Shown: positions 7,862 to 17,233, counted from the stretch's first letter. The stretch: DNA of 64,000 nucleotides from JBKCUK01 sp046318415 (GCA_046318415.1 JBKCUK010000010.1:1-64000); one strand, 5' to 3'. The notes: a model not told the origin generated them from the sequence alone. Translations and numbers: made by a program.

Positions 7862-8647
7862 ATGTTGAGAATGCACAACCAAGCTTTTTTGAAGGTGTCT
7901 GCGGTCGTGATGATGATTTCCCTTGCGCTTAGTGGCTGTAACCGACGCGTGGGAACGCGCCCAAACTGGCAACCTGAAGTTAAGTTCGAGCAAAAAGTGA
8001 TTTCCTTGAATCAGGGGCGCTCGGGGCTTGGCCTGAATCAAAATGAGTTTGAAGAGATTGTCACGTTCGTGCAGAGCAAAACGTCTGAACGCTCGGCAGT
8101 TTATGTGCGCTTGGAATCCTCTGATCTGGCGTGGATTGAAAGACAGGGAAGCCAAAGTGTTGAACAGTTGCGTGCCCGCCTTGAAAAAGTGGGTCTTCCC
8201 CGCCACCGCTTTGAGCCAAAGGTCCAATATGTGCAAGGGGATGCAGGGCATCGGATCATTCTCGAGCGCTACCGCGTGACGCCCCCTGGGCCCTGTGCGT
8301 GGGACGAGCTCATGGAGCGCTATTCTTCACCAAACGGAGACCATAATTTTGGATGCACTACGGCTGCAAATCTGGCGGCCATGGTTGCTGAGCCTCGCGA
8401 TCTTTACCGATCAGAAGTCAAACGGGATTTTGATGCCCAGCGTTTGGTGAAGGTGGTCAAGGACTATCGTTCCAATGAAGTTAAATTACCCTCATCCACA
8501 GCCCTTAATAGTCTTGCCACCACCAGCGGGGGCAGTGGTGCGGGAAGCACCAAGCGTTTTAATGGCGTGATTGGTGCTGCAGGGACCGCTGATACAGCTG
8601 CCGCATCAAGTGCGGCGACATCACCCCTCGATGGAGTAACACCGTGA
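7862..8647 (+). CDS. cpaD: Pilus assembly lipoprotein CpaD
   Basis: This 261-residue protein has a lipoprotein signal peptide ending LSGC (lipidated Cys26). It carries the CpaD family motif in the C-terminal half: WDELMERYSSPNGDHNFGC followed by TAANLAAMVAEPRDLYR. CpaD is an outer-membrane factor of alphaproteobacterial Tad systems. The ATG at 7862 is preferred over TTG 7859; AGGGGAGAAG lies just upstream. The last 45 residues are Gly/Ser/Ala-rich and probably disordered. It sits between cpaC and cpaE, as in Caulobacter-type loci. Confidence 0.85.
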   Translation: MLRMHNQAFLKVSAVVMMISLALSGCNRRVGTRPNWQPEVKFEQKVISLNQGRSGLGLNQNEFEEIVTFVQSKTSERSAVYVRLESSDLAWIERQGSQSVEQLRARLEKVGLPRHRFEPKVQYVQGDAGHRIILERYRVTPPGPCAWDELMERYSSPNGDHNFGCTTAANLAAMVAEPRDLYRSEVKRDFDAQRLVKVVKDYRSNEVKLPSSTALNSLATTSGGSGAGSTKRFNGVIGAAGTADTAAASSAATSPLDGVTP

Positions 8648-8716
8648 GAGGGAGTCTTCTAAAAGCAAGGCTGACGATGGCGTTTGGGTTGAAACTGGTC
8701 ACTGAGGGGAGACACC

Positions 8717-9943
8717 ATGGGCGCTGATCGTTCCTCCTTGCGGCACCCGACATTTGTCGCTTTTGGTGCGGATGCACACGCCCTTCAAGCGCTGCACGAC
8801 CTCAGTGTAGAGCCGTTGGGCTTGCAGAAATCCGTCTATGACGGCGGGCTAGAAGCGGCCCGCAGGTACTTAAGCGAACACCACACCCCAGGGATTTTGG
8901 TGTTGGATGTTGGACATCTGGAGCGCCCTGTATCTGCGGTTGCCGCCATTGCTGCCTTATGTGAGCCGGGTGTTGCCGTCATTGTCATGGGGGATCGCAA
9001 TGATGTGGGACTTTTTAGGGGGTTGATCGCCCTTGGTGTCACCGATTATTTGGTCAAACCCCTTGCACCAGGTCTGCTGCAACGCAGCATCGAGCGCATT
9101 TTAAGTAAAGGTCATCATCCCTCTGGTGCTCAGTTTGCGTCCTCAGGACAAGTGGTTGCCTTTCTTGGCTGCCGTGGTGGGGTGGGTACTACAACCTTAT
9201 GTACCTCTGTTGCCCATGTGCTGTCCGATTCCCTGGGGCGACGCTCGGTGATCTTTGATGCTGGGGCCCAAACAGGCCAGGTGGCCCATTTTTTGGGTCT
9301 TGAGGCTGGAAAGGCCTACCTTGATGCCATGGCTGACCCCAACCGCATTGATCCCATTTTGGTTGAGCGTCACTGTGTGCCATATGATGAGCGCCTGAGT
9401 GTGTTGTCGTGCCATGTATCCCTTGCCGAGCAAGTGACGTATACGCCTGAGGGATTGTATGCCACTTTGAAGGCCCTTAAGCAGATTTTTCCCTACGTCT
9501 TCGTGGATGTGCCGCGCTCTTTTGGAGACGGCATGGCGCAAGCCATCCTTTCGGTCTGTAATACGTTGTGCCTGGTGACAGATCCAACCCTTATTAGCCT
9601 GCGGGATATGGTCCGCATCAGCGCGTTGGTCAGCGAGATGGGGCTGCATCAACCCCAAATGGCAATCATTCTCAATCGGGTTGGCGAATATCGCCATCGT
9701 GCCATGAGCCCTGCAGAATTCGAAGAAGCCGCAAGGGTGAAGATCGCCTTTAACGTGCGCTTTGATGAAAGGGTGCCCATGCGCTCGCTGATGGAAATGA
9801 AGCCTGTCTCGGCCTATGCCGGCGGTATGCGTCAGGATATTTTACATATTGCCCAATGGCTTGTGGGCGGTCGCGTCCATGGTCCGCAGACCTTGTGGCA
9901 GCGGCTTAAAGCTTCTTTAAACGACAGTGCGGTAGGGTCATAG
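8717..9943 (+). CDS. cpaE: CpaE/TadZ ATPase-like pilus localisation protein
   Basis: This 408-residue protein has an N-terminal response-regulator-like domain (about 1-125, without a clear phospho-acceptor set). A MinD/ParA-type ATPase domain starts near residue 145. The deviant P-loop reads GCRGGVGTTT (from residue 151), with Arg in place of the signature Lys and Thr in place of the Walker Lys, so ATP hydrolysis is doubtful. IFDAGAQ and VFVDVPRSF occupy the switch positions. TadZ/CpaE proteins place the pilus machine at the cell pole. ATG 8717 lies behind GAGGGGAGA. Confidence 0.85.
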   Translation: MGADRSSLRHPTFVAFGADAHALQALHDLSVEPLGLQKSVYDGGLEAARRYLSEHHTPGILVLDVGHLERPVSAVAAIAALCEPGVAVIVMGDRNDVGLFRGLIALGVTDYLVKPLAPGLLQRSIERILSKGHHPSGAQFASSGQVVAFLGCRGGVGTTTLCTSVAHVLSDSLGRRSVIFDAGAQTGQVAHFLGLEAGKAYLDAMADPNRIDPILVERHCVPYDERLSVLSCHVSLAEQVTYTPEGLYATLKALKQIFPYVFVDVPRSFGDGMAQAILSVCNTLCLVTDPTLISLRDMVRISALVSEMGLHQPQMAIILNRVGEYRHRAMSPAEFEEAARVKIAFNVRFDERVPMRSLMEMKPVSAYAGGMRQDILHIAQWLVGGRVHGPQTLWQRLKASLNDSAVGS

Positions 9944-9987
9944 CAGCACCCTAAGCACCGTTCATCGCGCAGGTAAGGATTGGGTTG

Positions 9988-11406
9988 ATGGAATTTGGTT
10001 TTAAAAATTCAGATCCCACTGAAAAGGAAGGCAGTTCACGCCGTGAGGCCAGCACGACTGCGTTTTCTCCTTTTGCTCAGGAACACCTGCTGCCCAGTGG
10101 TGAAGTACTGTACCAAACCCGTCCACCCCTTCTCAATGAGGCTTTGCTTGGCGTGCGCGATGCCGTATTCGACCTGATTCTGACGCAAATGGATTTGGTC
10201 AAGGCTGCCAAAATGCCCCGCGCCGAGCTGCGCAAAGCCATCGAGCGTCTTTTCTTGCACTATGCCGACGAGCACAAGGTTCAAGCCAATCTGCGTGAGC
10301 AGCAAACCATTGTCGATGACATTGTGGATGATATGGTTGGGTTAGGGCCCATCGAGCACCTCATGCATGACCCATCGGTGAGCGACATTTTGGTGAATGG
10401 TCCCCGTCATGTCTATGTCGAGCGTAAGGGAAAACTCTATCTTACCGATGTGCGCTTTCGCGACGACCGTCACGTGGTCCAAGTGGCCCAACGGATTGCC
10501 AGTCGGGTCGGTCGGCGGGTGGATGAAAGCTCGCCCATGGTGGATGCACGTTTAAGTGATGGCAGCCGCGTCAACGTTGTGATTCCCCCTCTTGCCGTCA
10601 ATGGCCCAAGTTTGTGCATTCGTCGCTTCTCGCCCATTAACATCTCTCTCGAAGAGATGGTGGCGATGGGCACCATGGACGCCCCTCTCCAGAAATTCCT
10701 TGAGCTCGCAAGTAACGGCCGCCTTAACATCCTGGTCACTGGCGGCACGGGGGCAGGTAAAACCACCCTTTTGAATGCGCTCTCAAAAAAGATCGACCCC
10801 CGAGAGCGCATCATCACCATTGAAGATGCTGTCGAATTGCGCCTTGAGCAACCCAATCTGGTACGTCTTGAAAGCCGCCCGTCTAACCTTGAAGGGGCAG
10901 GGCAGGTGGCCATTCGGGACTTGGTTCGCAATGCGCTGCGCATGCGCCCGGACCGGATTATCATTGGTGAGGTCCGCGGGCCTGAAGCCTTTGATATGCT
11001 TCAAGCCATGAATACCGGACACGACGGATCGATATCCACCCTGCATGCGAATAACGCCCCCGAGGCCATCAGCCGTCTCATCAACATGGTCATGATGGCC
11101 GCGGAGCAACTGCCCGTTCATGTGATTCGCGCCTTTATTGCCGATGCTGTGGATTTGATTGTCCATGTGGCGCGGCTGCGGGATGGCAGCCGTAAAGTCC
11201 TGCGGGTACTAGAGGTGGTTGGCGCCACGGACCACGAGGTCATCACACAAGACCTCTTTAGCTATCAGATATCTGGCGTTGATGGCGAGGGACGCCTAGA
11301 GGGTCACTACGCGGTGCGCCCTTGCTCAGAGGAGATGAGGGGCAAACTGAAATTTCAGGGAATTTACGACGACGTGATGGCCTGCTTCGGAGGGCAGCAT
11401 GATTGA
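9988..11406 (+). CDS. cpaF: Tad secretion ATPase CpaF/TadA
   Basis: This 472-residue member of the GspE/VirB11 family powers pilus polymerisation at the inner membrane. The N-terminal domain contains DPSVSDILVNGPRHVYVER. The ATPase domain has Walker A GGTGAGKTT (about residues 252-260), an Asp box RERIITIEDAVELRL, a Walker B region PDRIIIGEVRGPEA and a His box GHDGSISTLHAN. ATG 9988 follows AGGTAAGGA. The 3' end overlaps tadB by eight bases, consistent with one operon. Confidence 0.95.
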   Translation: MEFGFKNSDPTEKEGSSRREASTTAFSPFAQEHLLPSGEVLYQTRPPLLNEALLGVRDAVFDLILTQMDLVKAAKMPRAELRKAIERLFLHYADEHKVQANLREQQTIVDDIVDDMVGLGPIEHLMHDPSVSDILVNGPRHVYVERKGKLYLTDVRFRDDRHVVQVAQRIASRVGRRVDESSPMVDARLSDGSRVNVVIPPLAVNGPSLCIRRFSPINISLEEMVAMGTMDAPLQKFLELASNGRLNILVTGGTGAGKTTLLNALSKKIDPRERIITIEDAVELRLEQPNLVRLESRPSNLEGAGQVAIRDLVRNALRMRPDRIIIGEVRGPEAFDMLQAMNTGHDGSISTLHANNAPEAISRLINMVMMAAEQLPVHVIRAFIADAVDLIVHVARLRDGSRKVLRVLEVVGATDHEVITQDLFSYQISGVDGEGRLEGHYAVRPCSEEMRGKLKFQGIYDDVMACFGGQHD

Positions 11407-12379
11407 AGTTTTGCTCAATAATCTGGTCTTGCTACTCTTTTTAACAGCCCAGTTTACGGTCACGTTGCTGTTTTTGATTCACACTCGAGACTGGACCAAG
11501 CGACGCAAATCGCGCATCCAGAAAACTGCCTCCCTTGCCGCCGATCCACGTGCGTTTGATTTTATATTGCCCCTCAAGCCAAAACCCTCGTTTGACCGTT
11601 TGGGGCGTCTTAAAGACAGTGCTGAACGTTGGTATGATCGCTATACGGTGCTGCTTTTGCGGGCAGGACTTCAGGATCATTTCACGCTGCTTCCTTTGAT
11701 TTTCTTTGTGGCTTTGGTTGCCTTCCTTCTGATGGGAGAGCTGTTTTCCGCTTGGCTTGGGTCTTACTTGATGGTCTATGCACCCGTCATTGCCTTGGGT
11801 GTGATCGCTTTGGTGGTCCGCTTTGCCCTGGACAAAAGAGCAGATCAAATCACGGCGCTGCTCCCATCAGCCCTCGAGGCGTTCAGCCGTGTGCTGCATG
11901 CCGGCGGTACGCCCGAGCGTGGCCTTGCAACCCTAGCTGAGGATGCTGAAAAGCCCTTGAATCAAGTTTTCGGTGATATGGTCCGCCTCATCCAGGTCGG
12001 TGTGCCCTTTGAAGAAGCCCTGCGCAGCACTGCCCATAAACTAGACCACAGAGATTTTTCTTTTTTTGCGGCAACACTGATTATTCAGCGTCAAAGCGGC
12101 GGGGCGATCATCGAGACCATCGATCACGTGATTGAGGTTTTGCATCGCCGCAAGGAACTGCGGTTAAAAATGAAATCGCTCATGGCGGATGCGATGGTCT
12201 CCAGCATCATTTTGACGTTGGTTCCGGTGGCCCTATTCAGCTATGTCGTTTTTGTTAGTGACACATACCGGAGTTTCTATTTCGATACAGATCTTGGCAA
12301 AAAGATTATCTTTTACACGGTTATCTTTTTGCTGGTCGGGAATTTTATTATCCGTCGCATGGCGCGTTTAAAGGTGTAG
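11399..12379 (+). CDS. tadB: Tad inner-membrane platform protein TadB
   Basis: This 326-residue type II secretion F-domain protein has N-terminal and central hydrophobic segments, a cytoplasmic four-helix F domain (LPSALEAFSRVLHAGGTPERG ... VGVPFEEALRSTAHKLDHRDF ... QRQSGGAIIETIDHV) and two C-terminal membrane helices. It pairs with TadC to form the platform on which CpaF acts. It starts at ATG 11399 inside the end of cpaF, and tadC follows four bases after its stop. Confidence 0.9.
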   Translation: MIEVLLNNLVLLLFLTAQFTVTLLFLIHTRDWTKRRKSRIQKTASLAADPRAFDFILPLKPKPSFDRLGRLKDSAERWYDRYTVLLLRAGLQDHFTLLPLIFFVALVAFLLMGELFSAWLGSYLMVYAPVIALGVIALVVRFALDKRADQITALLPSALEAFSRVLHAGGTPERGLATLAEDAEKPLNQVFGDMVRLIQVGVPFEEALRSTAHKLDHRDFSFFAATLIIQRQSGGAIIETIDHVIEVLHRRKELRLKMKSLMADAMVSSIILTLVPVALFSYVVFVSDTYRSFYFDTDLGKKIIFYTVIFLLVGNFIIRRMARLKV

Positions 12380-12383
12380 GGCG

Positions 12384-13496
12384 ATGATCAGCACGTTCAC
12401 TTCTGTCTTCTTTGAACCTGGCGCGGCCCTTCTTTTTTCTGTCTTTTTTGGACTGAGTTTTGCGGCATTTTTCGCCATGTTTCATTTTTGGGAGCGCCGG
12501 CGCCTGCGTGAGCGTATTTTGCGGGAGCTGCAGCGAGAGTTCGGCGACCAGGCAGACCACCTACCCCATGGTCGTCAGTCCCTTTGGCGCGAACTTTTTC
12601 CCGATATCTTTGAAGGGTTCGGTGCTGCCTTTGGGCGCCTTGAGAAGTGGTCAGAGGGCAAATTGTCGGATCAGCGGTTTCGCTTTGAACAGGCCGGAAT
12701 TGCGCCCCGTTATGGCCTGCTTTATTTGTTGAGCGCCAATGGACTGGCTGTTGTTATGCTTGGGCTTGTTTATCTGATCCTGCTGAAGCCACTGCTTGTC
12801 CATAACCCGCATAGGACTGTTTTGGATTATGCCTATCTGGGTCTCGTCATCTATTTTGCTTTGCGTTTTTTTGACCTTTTGCTGGACGGTCTTATTCGCT
12901 GGCGCCAGGGAAAAATCGCTGAGGCCATGCCCTATGCCCTGGACTTAATGCTGGTTTGTGTGCGCTCTGGCATGGGCACCCAAACCACTTTTCTGACCAT
13001 TGCCCGGGAATTGAAAGCTGATTTTCCAATCCTTGCCCATGAGTTTGAGCGCACCGCGCGAGAACTGGATCTGGTTCCAGACGTGCGCCTGACCCTTGGC
13101 CATTTGGCCCAGCGATCAACCCTTCCTGTGGTGCGCCAAATGTGCATGGCTTTTATTCAGTCCCATGAACAAGGCACCTCGTTGAGTCAATCCATCAGCA
13201 GGCTGTCGCGTGAATATGTGCGTGAGCGCTTGCTATCCTTAGAGGCGAAAGCCGGGAAAATTTCAGCCCTTTCCATCGTGCCCATGATTTTCGTGTTGCT
13301 GCCGTGTACCCTTGTGATTATTTTTGCCCCTCCTTTGAATAGCCTTGCCACCGTCAAAAAAGAAAGTGCCGATTCCTTAAAACAATCTGGCCAATTTTCG
13401 TCCGATATCAGGGGGCAAAGGTCCTCAGATGAGGAGGCTTCAGATGGGGCGCCAACTGACCAAGAAGTGTCGTTGGACCCGGGAGCACGGCTATGA
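12384..13496 (+). CDS. tadC: Tad inner-membrane platform protein TadC
   Basis: This 370-residue second F-domain protein has membrane helices near 13-35, 112-135 and 145-170. The F domain reads AMPYALDLMLVCVRSGMGTQT ... SHEQGTSLSQSISRLSREYVRERLLSLEAKAGKIS, followed by a final hydrophobic helix. The last 45 residues (after NSLATVKKES) are polar and probably disordered. It is the platform partner of TadB. Its TGA overlaps the ATG of the following hydrolase (ATGA). Confidence 0.88.
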   Translation: MISTFTSVFFEPGAALLFSVFFGLSFAAFFAMFHFWERRRLRERILRELQREFGDQADHLPHGRQSLWRELFPDIFEGFGAAFGRLEKWSEGKLSDQRFRFEQAGIAPRYGLLYLLSANGLAVVMLGLVYLILLKPLLVHNPHRTVLDYAYLGLVIYFALRFFDLLLDGLIRWRQGKIAEAMPYALDLMLVCVRSGMGTQTTFLTIARELKADFPILAHEFERTARELDLVPDVRLTLGHLAQRSTLPVVRQMCMAFIQSHEQGTSLSQSISRLSREYVRERLLSLEAKAGKISALSIVPMIFVLLPCTLVIIFAPPLNSLATVKKESADSLKQSGQFSSDIRGQRSSDEEASDGAPTDQEVSLDPGARL

Positions 13497-14446
13497 CGCC
13501 ACGCACGAGCGACATGTTTTTCATGACCATGGCGGATGGCGCAAAGCTGCGCGCAAAATTTATGGTGAATCCCCGAGGTGGCCATCGGGGCACCATTGTG
13601 ATGCTTCCCGGAAACTCGTCATTTATCGAGAAATTTGATCCAGTTGAGGTCATGATTGAGGCCAATCATTTTAATTTCTTTTGCTTTGATTGGCGTGGTC
13701 AAGGATCGTCGCATCGGCAATTACTTGACCCCAATAAGTCCCACATCGACCACTTTGGGATTTATGTGAGCGATTTGGCGCGCATCATGGAAAACTATGT
13801 TTTGCCGTTGGGATCGCAGCCGGTTTATTTCCTTGCCGAGTCCATGGGCGGTAACATCGCCTTGCGCTATTTAAGCCAACACGCCTCTCCGGTGAAGGCT
13901 TTGATTCTGGCTGCTCCCATGCTTGGCATCTTAACGGCCCCCTATCCGTGGTCCATGGCCAAATGGATCGCCAAAGCCACGTGTTGGGCTGGGTTTGCCA
14001 CCTCCTATGCCTTGGGTCAAAGGCCACTACGACCCTATACGTTGCCTTTTGAGACCAATGATCTGAGCACCTATCGTGACCTTTATTATCGGGTGAGAGA
14101 ATACCAGTTTATGAATCCGCACCTTGTCAATTCTGGCGTGACGTGGGGATGGTTAAAGGCTGCCATGGAATCCGTTGACGTCATTCTCAAAGACATTGAT
14201 TGGGGATCCTTTTCAATCCCTGTTCTGCTGGCCTTATCTGGTCGCGAGGGGGTGGTGGATAATCAAAAGGCACTCCAATGGTCGCAAAAAATTTCTCGGT
14301 GCAGGGTGCGGTATTACCCCGACGCTGCCCACTTGATTATGGGGGAGAAGCCCGAAATCCTGGCCAACTTTTGGCAGGATATCAATGTTTTTCTTGCAGA
14401 TACCGAAGAGAGCTCAGCGGAACGGCGGATCGTCGAATCCACGTAG
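13493..14446 (+). CDS. Alpha/beta hydrolase (S33/lysophospholipase-like)
   Basis: This 317-residue cytoplasmic protein has an oxyanion strand GTIVMLPGNSSF, a conserved FDWRGQGSS, a nucleophile elbow AESMGGN (catalytic Ser), LLALSGREGVVDN carrying the likely acid residue, and DAAHLIMGE with the catalytic His. This arrangement matches serine aminopeptidase S33/monoacylglycerol-lipase-like enzymes (PldB type). The substrate is unknown. It is translationally coupled to tadC (ATGA overlap), which suggests transcription with the Tad operon, but a role in piliation is unproven. Its last 33 bases overlap the convergent amn gene. Confidence 0.78.
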   Translation: MTPRTSDMFFMTMADGAKLRAKFMVNPRGGHRGTIVMLPGNSSFIEKFDPVEVMIEANHFNFFCFDWRGQGSSHRQLLDPNKSHIDHFGIYVSDLARIMENYVLPLGSQPVYFLAESMGGNIALRYLSQHASPVKALILAAPMLGILTAPYPWSMAKWIAKATCWAGFATSYALGQRPLRPYTLPFETNDLSTYRDLYYRVREYQFMNPHLVNSGVTWGWLKAAMESVDVILKDIDWGSFSIPVLLALSGREGVVDNQKALQWSQKISRCRVRYYPDAAHLIMGEKPEILANFWQDINVFLADTEESSAERRIVEST

Positions 14447-15892
14447 TTTACGTGAGTGCAAGGACAGCATGCCGCGATCCCGCAAGATGCGCATGGCCTC
14501 CAGCCCGATAAAAAGGTGCTGGCTGACGCGTTCGCGATAGAAGGCATTGGCCATGCCACGCAGTTTAATCTCGCCGTGAATGGGCTTGTCCGAGACGCAC
14601 AATAAGGTTCCATAAGGCACGCGAAAACGAAAGCCGTTGGCGGCGATGGTCGCGGATTCCATATCAAGGGCGATGGCCCGGCTGTCGTTAAATTCTTCGT
14701 ACAGTTCGTGGGAACGAAGCTCCCAGTTGCGGTTGTCCGTTGTATAGACCGTGCCGGTGCGCAGGCGCGTTTTCATGGCCCGGCCAGCAAGGCCCGTAAT
14801 GGTCTCGACGGCCTCTTGCAGGGCAATTTGGACCTCGGCCAGGGCAGGGATGGGGACCCATGCGGGCAAATCATGATCCAGGACATGGTCATCGCGCACA
14901 TAGGCGTGTGCTAACACGTAGTCGCCCAGCCACTGGGATCGCCGCAATCCGGCGCAGTGCCCCAGCATCAGCCAACAATGGGGGCGTAAAACCGCCAGGT
15001 GGTCGGTAATGGTCTTGGCATTGCTTGGGCCAACACCAATGTTAATCAGGGTGATGCCATTGCCATCTGGACGCTTCAAATGATAGGCCGGCATCTGCGG
15101 CAGGTGGTCCGGCGCTTGGCCCACGGATTCATGCTCGCCTGACTCGGAAATGCGGGTGATGACATCTCCTGGTTCAACCAAGGCCTCATACTCATTGGAT
15201 GCCCGCAGTTGTGCCTTTGCGTACTCTACAAACTCTTTGACATACCGCTGATAGTTGGTGAGCAGGATAAAGCTTTGAAAATGCTCGGGATTTGTGCCGG
15301 TGTAGTGATAGAGTCGGTGCAGCGAGAAATCGATGCGCTCGGCGGAAAAAAATGATAGGGGCAGGGGATTGGTGAGCCGCCCGCGGTGGTTGTTGGCGAT
15401 GTTATCATCAACCCTGCTCAGATCTGGAAACACAAAGCCACGGCGCATTTGCTCGATCATCTCGGGCCCGACGGGCACCGTGGCTTCGTCTACGGCAAAG
15501 GGCAACGGGATCGGCCAGTCACTTTCCCCCACGTAAACGGGGCGGTTGTGGTTTTCGATCAATAGCTTGATTTGTTCAACAATATAGTCGCCGAATAAAT
15601 CGGGGCGGGTGATGGTTGTGCCGTAAACTCCCTCATTTTCAGCAGCACCAAAGGCAAGACGGGAATCAGGGCATAAATCCTGGGGATTCAGGGTGATGCC
15701 AATGTAGGGATAGCTGGCGCCAAGGCGCTGCTCCAGCGGGTGTGCGCCTTCCCCAAGGGCCGTGAAGGCATCCCGCAATTCCTGAACGCTGGTGTGATAA
15801 AGACGCTTAATCTCTTCCAGGGCTGCGTGGGCATCCCAAAATTCCTTGAGGTTTTTAGCTCTTGTATGCTCTTGGCCAATCATGGAATCCAT
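14414..15892 (-). CDS. amn: AMP nucleosidase
   Basis: This 492-residue protein matches the bacterial AMP nucleosidase length. It has an N-terminal Amn-specific domain (ASYPYIGITLNPQDLCPDSR ... DNIANNHRGRLTNPLPLSFF) and a C-terminal nucleoside-phosphorylase-like fold (NIGVGPSNAKTITDHLAVLRP, CWLMLGHCAGLRRSQ, ALDMESATIAANGFRF, LLCVSDKPIHGEIK). It hydrolyses AMP to adenine and ribose 5-phosphate, adjusting adenylate pools. It starts at ATG 15892 (an ATG at 15883 is also possible). It converges with the upstream hydrolase, sharing 33 bases. Confidence 0.92.
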   Translation of the reverse strand: MDSMIGQEHTRAKNLKEFWDAHAALEEIKRLYHTSVQELRDAFTALGEGAHPLEQRLGASYPYIGITLNPQDLCPDSRLAFGAAENEGVYGTTITRPDLFGDYIVEQIKLLIENHNRPVYVGESDWPIPLPFAVDEATVPVGPEMIEQMRRGFVFPDLSRVDDNIANNHRGRLTNPLPLSFFSAERIDFSLHRLYHYTGTNPEHFQSFILLTNYQRYVKEFVEYAKAQLRASNEYEALVEPGDVITRISESGEHESVGQAPDHLPQMPAYHLKRPDGNGITLINIGVGPSNAKTITDHLAVLRPHCWLMLGHCAGLRRSQWLGDYVLAHAYVRDDHVLDHDLPAWVPIPALAEVQIALQEAVETITGLAGRAMKTRLRTGTVYTTDNRNWELRSHELYEEFNDSRAIALDMESATIAANGFRFRVPYGTLLCVSDKPIHGEIKLRGMANAFYRERVSQHLFIGLEAMRILRDRGMLSLHSRKLRGFDDPPFR

Positions 15893-16089
15893 CTCGCTCT
15901 TTTATGCTCACCGGGGTCGCATCTCTTCACCAGCGACGCCGCTTTCGTTTTGGTCTTCAGCATAACGCCTGCAGTTTGTGCCGTCTAGCAATTGATCAGT
16001 GTGCGGTTTGAAAGGTGGGGATTCTTTTTTCCTTGCAAGATGGGCGCGTCGCTTTTTCCCATTGATGCCCACTTTTGTGCACTTGGGCC

Positions 16090-16117
16090 TTGACCAAAAT
16101 TTAAATTGCGCTAGCTT
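16090..16117 (+). promoter_or_regulatory. Promoter of the two CAT-anticodon tRNAs
   Basis: A -35 element TTGACC (16090-16095), a 16-base AT-rich spacer and a -10 element TAGCTT (16112-16117) end ten bases before the first tRNA. Confidence 0.45.
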
Positions 16118-16127
16118 GAGGAACGGA

Positions 16128-16203
16128 GGGCCTGTAGTTCAGTGGTTAGAACGCACCGCTCATAACGGTGTTGTCGCAGGTTCGAATCCTGCCGGGCCCA
16201 CCA
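16128..16203 (+). tRNA. tRNA with anticodon CAT, probably tRNA-Ile2
   Basis: A 76-nt cloverleaf has an acceptor stem GGGCCTG/CGGGCCC (one G-U pair), the D-loop AGTGGTTAGAA, an anticodon stem-loop CCGCTCATAACGG, a T arm CAGGTTCGAATCCTG and an encoded CCA. A CAT anticodon can belong to Met or to lysidine-modified Ile. The D-loop and the TTGTCGCAGG region resemble tRNA-Ile2 more than elongator Met. The fMet gene follows. Confidence 0.85.
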
Positions 16204-16278
16204 CGTAAAAAAAGAGTTAAAAAAAGATATTGCATCTCAGTTCCCCATTGGGTATAAGCAAGCATCATCAGTGATTGA

Positions 16279-16356
<78 letters not shown>

Positions 16357-16445
16357 CACATCAAAAAGTCATCCAAATATAAATTTACATCCGACGACAC
16401 TGACCCTTGACCCTTATGCTTGAAAAAGTTATAGCTATGTTTATT

Positions 16446-16523
16446 GTCCGGGGGTGCTGTGAAGTTTAGTTGCAGCTGAGAAATACCCTTTGAACCTGAT
16501 CTGGTTGGTACCAGCGGAGGGAG
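16446..16523 (+). promoter_or_regulatory. TPP (THI-element) riboswitch
   Basis: All conserved TPP aptamer blocks are present in order: GGGGGTGCT, GCTGAGAAATACCC, TTTGAACCTGAT, then CTGGTTGGTACCAG and GCGGAGGGA. Its 3' end, GGAGGGAG (16516-16523), lies eight bases before the thiN ATG and is the only good ribosome-binding site. Ligand binding should therefore pair the site into P1 and block translation directly, without a separate expression platform. Confidence 0.93.
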
Positions 16524-16531
16524 TGTCAACA

Positions 16532-17233
16532 ATGTCTATCCAAGTTCCTGAGTCCTCTGAGCACAACATCTTCGTCTGCAAAGAATTTTGCCTCGATCGG
16601 GCCATTGAGGTGATTCTTCTTGCCAATGGCGAGCCCCCCAGCCAAAGCCAAACAGCATGGCTGCGCGAACAGACTCAGCCCCTTGTGCTGACCGATGGGG
16701 CGGCAAATTGGGCCAAAGAACAGGGTGTTACGCCAGCTGCTATTGTGGGTGATTTTGATAGTCTGAATAACCTCTCTTACTGGCAAACGCAATCTGTTGA
16801 GATTCACCATGACCCCGACCAAAACACCAATGATCTCCATAAGGCCCTCCGCGCCATCCACCAGCAGGGATGGCGGCGTGTCTTGATTTTGGGGCTTCAT
16901 GGGCGGCGCAGCGACCATATGCTGGCCAATATCTTTTTCATCAGTCAGTGGCTTCCATTGCTGCAGCTGAGCTGGCTGGATCACCATGGGTTGGGGTGGA
17001 TTGCGGCCCCAGAAGAAAAGCTAGAGGCTGTAAGAGGGCGCGCTGTTTCTCTCTTTGCCCTTGGGGATCGGCCCGTAACAGGGTTGACAACCCGCGGGTT
17101 GGTCTATCCCCTTGATCAGGCGGTGCTAAAACCCTATACACCGGCCGCGGCCCTCAATGTCATGCAAGAAGACACCGCTTGGGTTCGGCATCAAACCGGC
17201 ACTTTGCTGATTTATCAGGCATTTCAGTCATGA
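16532..17233 (+). CDS. thiN: Thiamine pyrophosphokinase
   Basis: This 233-residue protein has the family motifs LTDGAANWA, AAIVGDFDS (nucleotide-binding Asp set), DQNTNDLHKAL and HGRRSDHMLANI. These match bacterial thiamin pyrophosphokinase, which transfers pyrophosphate from ATP to thiamine to give TPP. The N-terminal 20-odd residues before the core are variable. ATG 16532 is fixed by the riboswitch, because the longer frame from 16490 would begin inside the aptamer. Its TGA overlaps the transporter start (ATGA). TPP made here would serve SucA, PdhA and transketolase. Confidence 0.9.
   Translation: MSIQVPESSEHNIFVCKEFCLDRAIEVILLANGEPPSQSQTAWLREQTQPLVLTDGAANWAKEQGVTPAAIVGDFDSLNNLSYWQTQSVEIHHDPDQNTNDLHKALRAIHQQGWRRVLILGLHGRRSDHMLANIFFISQWLPLLQLSWLDHHGLGWIAAPEEKLEAVRGRAVSLFALGDRPVTGLTTRGLVYPLDQAVLKPYTPAAALNVMQEDTAWVRHQTGTLLIYQAFQS

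Noticed and set aside
8644..8727. 27-codon GTG frame overlapping the cpaD stop and the cpaE start
   Set aside because: It is very short, has no family resemblance and runs into cpaE; it is probably just the spacer.
16490..16531. Upstream start for thiN
   Set aside because: It would place the first codons inside the TPP aptamer; ATG 16532 has the correct spacing to GGAGGGAG.
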